Assembly: GCF_004005965.1 (NCBI RefSeq)
Contig: NZ_SACY01000005.1
Coordinates: 186,001-250,000 of the forward strand
Length of the DNA: 64,000 nt
Direction: 5' to 3'
Origin: Sandaracinomonas limnophila
Lineage (GTDB): Bacteria; Bacteroidota; Bacteroidia; Cytophagales; Spirosomataceae
Shown here: positions 17,462-24,012 of the stretch, piece after piece
Layout: each line of letters starts with the position of its first letter
Numbering within the stretch: the stretch's first letter is position 1
Translations under genes and position numbers: made by a program
The notes under the pieces: model-generated
Seen by the model: the letters and a program-made list of their open reading frames with translations, nothing else
Database searches by the model: none
What the model was told of the DNA's origin: nothing

Positions 17462-17479
17462 GTTTCCTTTATAGGAAAC
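17462..17479. promoter_or_regulatory. Inverted repeat, possible antitoxin operator
   Basis: GTTTCC-TTTATA-GGAAAC is a perfect 6-bp inverted repeat 27 bp before the toxin ATG, flanked by TAT on both sides. Toxin-antitoxin operons are normally self-repressed through such sites, so binding by the downstream XRE antitoxin is the natural guess. Confidence 0.5.
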
Positions 17480-17506
17480 TATTAAATTGCAATAAAATTA
17501 CCACTA

Positions 17507-17842
17507 ATGAAAGATTCAATATTCGAAATAATATTATTGGAGGATGTAAAAAAATTTCTTTCCGAATTAGATGAAAAACCTAGAGAAAAAATTATCTACA
17601 ATTTATGGAAATCGAAATTCCTAAAGGATAAAACTTTATTTAAAAAACTAAATGGAGAAATTTGGGAATTTAGAACAGTTTATAACAAACAATATTTTAG
17701 AATATTTGCCTTTTGGGATAAAAGAAATAAACAAGAGACTTTAGTAGTTGCATCACATGGATTAATCAAAAAAGTCGACAAAATCCCCAAGTCTGAATTG
17801 GAAAAAGCAAATAAAATAATGGAATTATATTTTAAGAATTAG
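17507..17842 (+). CDS. RelE/HigB-type toxin
   Basis: The 111-residue basic protein matches the HigB/Gp49-like branch of the RelE/ParE superfamily: LLEDVKKFLSELDEKPREKI, the central GEIWEFRTVYNKQYFRIFAFWD and the late VVASHGLIKKVDKIPKSELEKA. Related toxins cleave mRNA on the ribosome. The gene lies 3 bp upstream of an XRE antitoxin, the toxin-first order usual for HigBA. It is AT-rich compared with the preceding gene, which may reflect transfer, but the difference is not large. Confidence 0.87.
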   Translation: MKDSIFEIILLEDVKKFLSELDEKPREKIIYNLWKSKFLKDKTLFKKLNGEIWEFRTVYNKQYFRIFAFWDKRNKQETLVVASHGLIKKVDKIPKSELEKANKIMELYFKN

Positions 17843-17845
17843 GAA

Positions 17846-18154
17846 ATGAAAAAATACACATTAGAAGAAATTACAGATGAGTTTATCGGCAAAAAAGGAT
17901 CGGTAAAAAGAGAATACTTCGATCAAGAATTAAAACTTGAATTGATGGGTAAAACAATCAAAAAAGTAAGACAAGAAAAAAATCTTACCCAAGAAGAACT
18001 AGGGAAATTAATTGGAGTTAAAAAAGCTCAAATTTCAAAAATCGAAAATAGCTTAACTGATGCTCGATTCAAGACAATCTTAAAAGTATTTGATGCATTA
18101 GGAGCTAAAATAAATTTTAGGGTAGAAACCGATACAAATACGGTGCTTTATTAG
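17846..18154 (+). CDS. HigA-type XRE antitoxin
   Basis: The 102-residue protein has a Cro/C1-type helix-turn-helix at about residues 35-92 (IKKVRQEKNLTQEELGKLIGVKKAQISKIEN) preceded by a short arm that probably wraps the toxin. It would neutralise the toxin encoded 3 bp upstream and repress the operon, perhaps at 17462-17479. Its final 38 bp overlap, on the opposite strand, the end of the NUDIX-like gene, so the two coding ends constrain each other. Confidence 0.88.
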   Translation: MKKYTLEEITDEFIGKKGSVKREYFDQELKLELMGKTIKKVRQEKNLTQEELGKLIGVKKAQISKIENSLTDARFKTILKVFDALGAKINFRVETDTNTVLY

Positions 18155-18827
18155 AAGCACCTGTGTATTTTTTTTCGAGTCGTTCTAATTTTCCTTGTTC
18201 CAACATTTTCTTTTGGAAATTATTCATCGAGAATTTTTTATCAAAAACAGCCTCGTATAATTCCATCAATTCTTTCATGGTGAAGTGTTCAGGCAAAAGA
18301 TTTTTGGCAAGTGACTTTTCATTCATATCCTGTCGAACAGCTTCTATGGCATAATTCAGAATTTCTCGGTGGTCGTGTACCATTTCTGGTAAATCATTTA
18401 AACTTCTCCATTCTAATTTCAGATCCATTTTGCCTACCTTCGGATGAACCTTTGCAATATCGACCAAAGCATAAAATCCAACACATACAAATCGTCCCAT
18501 CATCCAATTGGCATCCGACTCATTGTATTGTTCAATTAATTTAGCGCGTATAAAATCTCTGTGAGGACTATTCAGAATTCGGTCCTTTTGTCCAAACACA
18601 CGAAACTGCTCCAAATAAATATTTTTTAACGAAGTTCTATTTTGTAAAACTCGCTGCGCTGCCTCCTCAATACTTTCCTCCCATCCAATATATCCTCCAG
18701 GAAAATTCCACAGCTCTTCGCCAAATTTAAATTTTGAAATCAAGACTTTTAATTCATTGTTTTCAAATCCAAATACTACACAATCCAACGATAAATGAGG
18801 GATATATTTTTCTACTCCAAGGTTCAT
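18117..18827 (-). CDS. NUDIX-like transcriptional regulator (NrtR/AraR type), catalytic box degenerate
   Basis: The 236-residue protein combines an N-terminal NUDIX fold (about residues 8-150) with a C-terminal winged helix (about 155-235, HFTMKELMELYEAVFDKKFSMNNFQKKML), the NrtR/AraR arrangement. The Nudix box starts correctly (GGYIGWEES, with Gly45 and Glu51) but the REUxEE core reads Arg59-Val-Leu-Gln-Asn-Arg, so all the metal-binding glutamates are gone. Hydrolase activity is therefore unlikely; it should be a ligand-responsive DNA-binding regulator, as shown for the Bacteroides arabinose regulator AraR. Target genes are unknown. Its 3' end overlaps the antitoxin gene by 38 bp. Confidence 0.85.
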   Translation of the reverse strand: MNLGVEKYIPHLSLDCVVFGFENNELKVLISKFKFGEELWNFPGGYIGWEESIEEAAQRVLQNRTSLKNIYLEQFRVFGQKDRILNSPHRDFIRAKLIEQYNESDANWMMGRFVCVGFYALVDIAKVHPKVGKMDLKLEWRSLNDLPEMVHDHREILNYAIEAVRQDMNEKSLAKNLLPEHFTMKELMELYEAVFDKKFSMNNFQKKMLEQGKLERLEKKYTGASNKAPYLYRFLP

Positions 18828-18832
18828 AAAAA

Positions 18833-18840
18833 CAAATTTA
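18833..18840 (-). promoter_or_regulatory. Possible -7 element of the NUDIX-like regulator
   Basis: TAAATTTG on the minus strand fits TAnnTTTG and ends 5 bp before the ATG at 18827. The -33 position lies in the three-way-junction repeat. AT-richness makes a chance match possible. Confidence 0.35.
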
Positions 18841-18902
18841 ACCTCCCCCTTCCCCCTCCTTCACCAGGAGGGGGTGTCTTATGCAATAAGACGGGGGCGG
18901 TT
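18840..18902. repeat. Predicted three-way-junction repeat upstream of the NUDIX-like gene
   Basis: The outer stem pairs 18840-18849 with 18893-18902 (10 bp, one mismatch). Two inner hairpins fill it: CCCCCTCCT (18852-18860) with AGGAGGGGG (18866-18874), and GTCTTAT (18876-18882) with ATAAGAC (18886-18892). The left side is nearly the same word as the arm of the palindrome at 8357. Confidence 0.8.
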
Positions 18903-18988
18903 ACAAAAATATAATTCTGATTTTATAATTCATAATTATAAAAATTCTATTATCTTTATTTTAGATAATAAATCTAAACCTTTTTAAC

Positions 18989-19912
18989 ATGAAAAAGTCT
19001 CTATCACTCCTATTTGCTTTGATATTTGGTGTGTATGCATTTTCAAATGCCAAATCCATTGCGGACACAACCAGTTATTTACAAACTTTGGAAATCAAAA
19101 CTGGTAAAATTGATACAGTTTTGGTCTTTAAAAAACATTTAGAAGCGCCCAATTGGCATCCGGAAAATTATTTAATTTATAACAGTTATGGTAAACTTTA
19201 CAAATTTGATTTAAAAACTAAAGTAACAACGCTAATCAATACGGACAAAATAGTAAGTTTAAACAATGATCATGGCTTATCACCCGACAAAAAATGGTTA
19301 GCCATCAGTGCAAATGATAAAACCAACCCCTCTCCAAAAGGCTATAAATCGGCTATTTATGTATTACCAATTACGGGAGGCATTCCGAGAAAAGTAACCA
19401 CAGATGTTCCTTCCTATTGGCATGGTTGGAGTCCAGATGGAAAAATCTTAGTTTACTGCGCTGAGAGAAATGGAAACTACGATATTTATGGGATTGACGT
19501 GAACGGAGGCCCAGAAAAAAGAATTACTACTACGGAAGGCTTAGACGATGGGCCGGAATATTCTCCTGATGGAAAATACATTTACATCAACTCCTACCGA
19601 ACCGGACACATGCAAATTTGGAGAATGAAACCGGATGGATCTGAACCCGAGCAACTGACCTTTGATGAAAACTCGAATTGGTTTGCCCATGTGTCGCCCA
19701 ACAACAAACAAATTGTTTACATCGCTTATACATCAGATGAAAAGCAAAGTCATTTGTTTGGCAAAAATGTAAAATTAAGATTGATGGATTTGGCTACCAA
19801 GCAAATCAGAGATTTGACTCCTGTATTTTATGGAGGACAAGGGACAATTAATGTTCCATCTTGGAGTCCAGACAGCAAAAAAATTGCCTTTGTAAGTTAT
19901 TCAGTGAAGTAA
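18989..19912 (+). CDS. TolB-like beta-propeller protein, exported
   Basis: The 307-residue protein has a signal peptide (residues 1-24 or so) and five or more WD40-like PD40 repeats, seen as recurrent [26 protein letters not shown] motifs. It should form a periplasmic or surface beta-propeller. The resemblance is to the C-terminal half of TolB without the N-terminal domain, so it is not the Tol-Pal TolB itself. Ligand and partner are unknown. It has a bidirectional terminator directly downstream. Confidence 0.85.
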   Translation: MKKSLSLLFALIFGVYAFSNAKSIADTTSYLQTLEIKTGKIDTVLVFKKHLEAPNWHPENYLIYNSYGKLYKFDLKTKVTTLINTDKIVSLNNDHGLSPDKKWLAISANDKTNPSPKGYKSAIYVLPITGGIPRKVTTDVPSYWHGWSPDGKILVYCAERNGNYDIYGIDVNGGPEKRITTTEGLDDGPEYSPDGKYIYINSYRTGHMQIWRMKPDGSEPEQLTFDENSNWFAHVSPNNKQIVYIAYTSDEKQSHLFGKNVKLRLMDLATKQIRDLTPVFYGGQGTINVPSWSPDSKKIAFVSYSVK

Positions 19913-19933
19913 ATATTTCTAGATAGAGTGTTC

Positions 19934-19961
19934 AAAAAAAGAGGCAATGCCTCTTTTTTTG
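19934..19961. terminator. Bidirectional terminator between convergent genes
   Basis: AAAAAAAGAGGCA-ATGCCTCTTTTTTT is a symmetrical hairpin (AGAGGC/GCCTCT) with A and T runs on either side, between the TolB-like gene and the convergent haem-binding gene. Confidence 0.88.
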
Positions 19962-19969
19962 TTTACCAA

Positions 19970-20416
19970 CTATTTGATTTTTGATTTCAAATCTTTTGCC
20001 CAGGCAATTAGATCGCCTTTTTCTTGCTCATTCAAATTAGCCTTGGGATGCAGACCAAAATAAGTATAAGAACTCAAAGGCATTTCCCCCTCCTCAACCG
20101 TTTCAATCACCTCATCTAATTTGTGTCGCTGCACATCCGCTGGCAATTTCATAAAACTAGAAAAATTCAAATGCTCTTTACCTTCATTCACATGGTGATT
20201 GATCCAAAATCCAATGGGTTGAACATGTGTGTACCAAGGACTTACCGTTTTATCGGAATGACAATCGTCACAGGAATTTTTCAAGGTTTCTTTTACATTT
20301 TCTGGAATCAAATAACCCTTTTCGATGGAATAGGCATCTGTTTCTTCCTTACTTGAAAAATTGGGAATTAGTTGAATAAGTGCAAGGAAGATTATAGGAA
20401 TGAGGTACTTTTTCAT
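19970..20416 (-). CDS. Haem-binding domain protein (single CxxCH)
   Basis: The 148-residue protein has an N-terminal membrane/signal segment (MKKYLIPIIFLALIQLIP) and the Haem_bd arrangement with one CDDCH site (Cys49, Cys52, His53) followed by TVSPWYTHVQPIGFW and VNEGKEHLNFS. Family members are periplasmic c-type haem proteins of unknown partner, often beside cytochrome or oxidase genes. Here the neighbours are a TolB-like gene and CopA. The start codon touches the TTATGGG array. Confidence 0.85.
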   Translation of the reverse strand: MKKYLIPIIFLALIQLIPNFSSKEETDAYSIEKGYLIPENVKETLKNSCDDCHSDKTVSPWYTHVQPIGFWINHHVNEGKEHLNFSSFMKLPADVQRHKLDEVIETVEEGEMPLSSYTYFGLHPKANLNEQEKGDLIAWAKDLKSKIK

Positions 20417-20575
20417 GTTATGTGTTATGGGTTATGGGTTATGGGTTATGGGTTATGGGTTATGGGAAAAACAAAGTCTATAACTTCCTACTCAAAAAAT
20501 CCAATTTAACTAATAAAACCCATAACTCATAACTCATAACCCATAACCCATAACTCATAACCCATAACTCATAAC
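20417..20575. repeat. TTATGGG hairpin array
   Basis: Left arm: about six GGTTATG words (20419-20466). Right arm: about eight reverse-complement words, CATAACC/CATAACT (20519-20577). The 50-base AT-rich centre forms the loop. The right arm runs into the copA stop codon. Confidence 0.85.
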
Positions 20576-22783
20576 TCATAATTTCATAACTTTCAATTTA
20601 AGGCTGTTGGAAACCACCGAAACCGAACTCAACGCCATGGCAGCACCGGCAATCATCGGATTAATCAATAATCCATTGATAGGATACAATACTCCTGCGG
20701 CCAAAGGAATGCCAATAACATTGTAAATAAAGGCCCAAAACAGGTTTTGATGAATGGTTCGAACTGTTTGTTTAGACAATTGAATAGCTGCAGGTATTTT
20801 TTGTAAATCTGAAGAAATGATGGTCATTTTGGCGACATCCATGGCAATATCGCTGCCATGTCCCATGGCGATACTTACCTCGGCTTGTGCCAATGCAGCG
20901 CTGTCATTGATACCGTCTCCTACCATGGCCACAACTTCACCTTTCGATTGTAATTTTTTTATAAAATCAGACTTATCTCCCGGTAAAACTTCTGCTTCAA
21001 AATGTTCAATCCCAACTAAATTGGCAATAGATTGGGCGGTCTGCTGGTTATCTCCAGTAAGCATATAAACCTTAATTCCGGCTTTTTTCAAGGAAGATAC
21101 TGCCTCAATCGAACTTTCTTTTAATGAGTCTGCAATAGCAATGATTGCCAATACCTTTGTTTGGTCTGCAAAATAAACGACCGTTTTTGCCTCTAATTTC
21201 CACCGATTGGCCATTTCTTCCAGGGATGAATCAAGTGCACAACTTTTCTCCTGCATCAACTTTAAATTACCCACATAATAGGTAGAAGTATCAAAACTTG
21301 CCTCCACACCTTTACCAGTCAAGCTATTAACTTGTAAAGAATTCAAGGAACAAATATCCTGATAAAAAGAAACAACCGCTGAGGCTAGAGGGTGTTCAGA
21401 TTGTCTCTCGATACTCACCAAAATATCCTTTCTTGAATCGTCTTCATTCAACCAAAAAATATTTGTTACCCGCGGTTTCCCTTCTGTCAGGGTTCCTGTT
21501 TTATCTAAAACAATTGATGTTATTTTCTTGGAAAGCTCTAAGCTTTCGGCATCTTTAATTAAAATTCCTTGTTCGGCACCTTTGCCCATTCCTACCATGA
21601 TGGCAGTAGGAGTTGCCAATCCAAGAGCACAGGGACAAGCAATAACAAGCACTGTTACAAACGATAAAATACCCTGTACCGAACCATTTGCACCTCCCAA
21701 AAATACCCAAAGTCCAAGAGTTACTAAGGCTATTGCAATAACCAAAGGCACAAAAATGGCTGCAATTTTATCCACTAATTGTTGAACAGGGGCTTTACTT
21801 CCTTGCGCTTCCTGTACTTTTTTAATTATTTGAGCTAATAAAGTTTCGCCACCAACTTTGTTTACCTTCAATTGAAAACTGCCCTTTTGATTAATTGTGC
21901 CTGCAAAAACTACAGATCCTATTTGTTTGGCAACTGGCACAGGTTCGCCCGTAAGCATACTTTCATTCACATAAGATTCTCCCTCAACAACAATTCCATC
22001 GAGAGCTACAGTAGTGCCTGGTTTTACTAAAATAATATCCCCAACTTGTACTAAGTTGATATTTATTTCTTTTAAATCACCATTTTTTGTCAATAGGCTT
22101 ACTTCATTTGATTGCAAACCCATTAATTTTTTCAAAGCTGATGAAGTATTTCCTTTCGCTTTTTCTTCTAATAATTTTCCTAATAAAATAAAGGCTATTA
22201 CTACCGCACTCGATTCAAAATACACATGCGCATGTAAACCACGTTCGTGCCAAAACATGGGATTGAGTGTATTGAAAACACTAAAAACATAAGCAATGCC
22301 GGTGCTAAGCGCAACTAAAGTATCCATATTAGCTGAACCATGTTTGCTTTGTTTATACGCATTGACAAAAAAGTCTTTCCCAAACCAAAGCACTACTGGA
22401 GTAGCCAAAGCCCACATGTAATAATTTGCGCTTGGCATGTCCATAAAAAACATACCCAGCACTACAAGTGGAATGGAAAGAATAGCAGCGCCAATAGTTT
22501 TATTTTTTAATTTTCGAAATGATTCGGCATGTATTTCTTCTAAGGACACTTCATTTTCAGCGTCTTCTTGTACAAACAAATCATATCCTGCAGCCTGCAC
22601 CGCCATTTGTATATTTTTTAAAGAAGTTTTTTGCTCATTGTATTCCACGTGCAATTCTGCAGAAGCAAAATTCACACTAGCAGATTCTACTCCAACACTA
22701 CCTTTTACAGCATTCTCTACCCCTAATGCACAAGAAGCGCAAGACATTTGAAGTACGGGTACATTCTTTTTTACAATTCCCAT
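20576..22783 (-). CDS. copA: Copper-exporting P1B-type ATPase
   Basis: The product is 735 residues from the ATG at 22783; a TTG nine codons upstream is also in frame but less likely. It has one N-terminal heavy-metal-binding domain with the CASC site, eight predicted membrane helices, the metal-transport CPC motif (IACPCALGLATP), the phosphorylation site DKTGTLTEG, and GDGINDSAALAQA. This is the Cu+ ATPase pattern (CPC and the helix-7/8 region MIAGAAMALSSVSVVSNSLKL). It would pump copper out of the cytoplasm and may also supply periplasmic cuproproteins such as NosZ in this window. Its stop TGA is within the heptamer array. Confidence 0.93.
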   Translation of the reverse strand: MGIVKKNVPVLQMSCASCALGVENAVKGSVGVESASVNFASAELHVEYNEQKTSLKNIQMAVQAAGYDLFVQEDAENEVSLEEIHAESFRKLKNKTIGAAILSIPLVVLGMFFMDMPSANYYMWALATPVVLWFGKDFFVNAYKQSKHGSANMDTLVALSTGIAYVFSVFNTLNPMFWHERGLHAHVYFESSAVVIAFILLGKLLEEKAKGNTSSALKKLMGLQSNEVSLLTKNGDLKEININLVQVGDIILVKPGTTVALDGIVVEGESYVNESMLTGEPVPVAKQIGSVVFAGTINQKGSFQLKVNKVGGETLLAQIIKKVQEAQGSKAPVQQLVDKIAAIFVPLVIAIALVTLGLWVFLGGANGSVQGILSFVTVLVIACPCALGLATPTAIMVGMGKGAEQGILIKDAESLELSKKITSIVLDKTGTLTEGKPRVTNIFWLNEDDSRKDILVSIERQSEHPLASAVVSFYQDICSLNSLQVNSLTGKGVEASFDTSTYYVGNLKLMQEKSCALDSSLEEMANRWKLEAKTVVYFADQTKVLAIIAIADSLKESSIEAVSSLKKAGIKVYMLTGDNQQTAQSIANLVGIEHFEAEVLPGDKSDFIKKLQSKGEVVAMVGDGINDSAALAQAEVSIAMGHGSDIAMDVAKMTIISSDLQKIPAAIQLSKQTVRTIHQNLFWAFIYNVIGIPLAAGVLYPINGLLINPMIAGAAMALSSVSVVSNSLKLKVMKL

Positions 22784-22864
22784 TGAATAATTAATATAGT
22801 AACGGAACAATTATAATTTACAAAATCGTTCCCAAAAATGGAAACAAAATTTCAATTTCTCCGT

Positions 22865-22872
22865 TACCTTTG
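22865..22872 (+). promoter_or_regulatory. Possible -7 element of the formylglycine-enzyme gene
   Basis: TACCTTTG matches TAnnTTTG and ends 5 bp before the ATG at 22878, implying a leaderless or nearly leaderless message. No TTG is 19 bp upstream. Confidence 0.45.
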
Positions 22873-22877
22873 TCACA

Positions 22878-23948
22878 ATGAGAATTTTCTTTTTTATACT
22901 TTTAGCTAATTTAGCATGGGGACAAAAAAACCTCACCACCTGCCATATCCCTACACCTTCCAAAAAGAAAATAATCCTTTCAACCCAAATTAGTAAAACA
23001 CAAGTTGGCAATGCAAGTTTTGCGGGAATGAAACAAATTCCTTCTGGAAGTTTTTTAATGGGTTCGCATGAAAAAGGAGGTCGTGCCGATGAATATCCTC
23101 TCCATAAGGTACAAGTTTCTGCATTTTGGATGGATGAAACAGAAGTTACCAATGCACAATTTGCAGAATTTGTAAAAGCAACTGATTACATCACCACTGC
23201 AGAAAAAGCGATTGATTGGGAAGAAATGAAAAAACAAGTACCCGCAGGCACTCCTAAACCTGCTGATTCTTTGTTGGCTCCTAGTTCACTTGTTTTTGTA
23301 CCAACTACGGGACCCGTAAACCTCATAGATTATTCTCAATGGTGGGAATTTGTTAGGGGAGCTGATTGGAGACACCCTTTAGGCCCAAATTCTTCAATTA
23401 TCGGAAAAGAAAACCATCCGGTTGTACATATTTCATGGGACGATGCCAATGCATACGCCAAATGGGCCGGCAAAAGATTGCCGACCGAGGCAGAATGGGA
23501 ATGGGCCGCAAGAGGTGGTAAAGGTCAAACGACCTATCCATGGGGTAATGAATCAGTAAATGTTTCACCCTTTAAAGCCAACAGCTTTCAAGGTAACTTC
23601 CCTTATAAAGATGAGGCATTAGATGGGTTTAAAAGCACAACTGCACCTGTAAAATCGTTTTCCCCGAATGCATTTGGACTGTATGACATGGCAGGAAATG
23701 TATGGGAATGGTGTTCAGATTGGTATCGCTCAGATTATTATTCTAAGGTTTCAAAAATAAAAAGCATAAATCCCAAAGGACCTTCAACCAGTTTTGACCC
23801 CGATGAACCAACCGTACCCAAAAAAGTAGTTCGGGGCGGATCATTTTTATGTAACGATAGCTACTGCTCCAGTTACAGAAATTCTGCACGAATGAAAACG
23901 AGTCCGGATACGGGATTGAGTCATACGGGGTTTAGATGTGTAAAATAA
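22878..23948 (+). CDS. Formylglycine-generating enzyme (sulfatase activator)
   Basis: The 356-residue SUMF1-family protein has a short signal peptide (MRIFFFILLANLAWGQ) and the FGE-sulfatase fold from about residue 50 (MKQIPSGSFLMGSHE, EVTNAQFAEF, RLPTEAEWEWAARGG). The C-terminal GGSFLCNDSYCSSYR carries Cys325 and Cys330, aligned with the copper-binding catalytic Cys pair of true FGE, so this is an enzyme and not one of the many Cys-less paralogs. It oxidises the Cys in CxPxR of sulfatases to formylglycine using oxygen. The only visible client is the sulfatase at 5792. A signal peptide means it acts after export. Confidence 0.9.
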   Translation: MRIFFFILLANLAWGQKNLTTCHIPTPSKKKIILSTQISKTQVGNASFAGMKQIPSGSFLMGSHEKGGRADEYPLHKVQVSAFWMDETEVTNAQFAEFVKATDYITTAEKAIDWEEMKKQVPAGTPKPADSLLAPSSLVFVPTTGPVNLIDYSQWWEFVRGADWRHPLGPNSSIIGKENHPVVHISWDDANAYAKWAGKRLPTEAEWEWAARGGKGQTTYPWGNESVNVSPFKANSFQGNFPYKDEALDGFKSTTAPVKSFSPNAFGLYDMAGNVWEWCSDWYRSDYYSKVSKIKSINPKGPSTSFDPDEPTVPKKVVRGGSFLCNDSYCSSYRNSARMKTSPDTGLSHTGFRCVK

Positions 23949-24012
23949 AGTGAGCCAGTGAGCCAGTGAGCAGAGTTAGTGATTGAGTTACTAGCTCACT
24001 CTGCTCACTTAA
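23949..24012. repeat. GTGAGCC tandem-word hairpin between convergent genes
   Basis: AGTGAGCAGAGT (23965-23976) is the perfect reverse complement of ACTCTGCTCACT (23998-24009), with further GTGAGCC words outside. It uses the same word family as 9842-9938, 14 kb away. Confidence 0.82.

Noticed and set aside
18989-19912. TolB of the Tol-Pal system
   Set aside because: Too short, no N-terminal TolB domain and no tolA/tolQ/pal neighbours.
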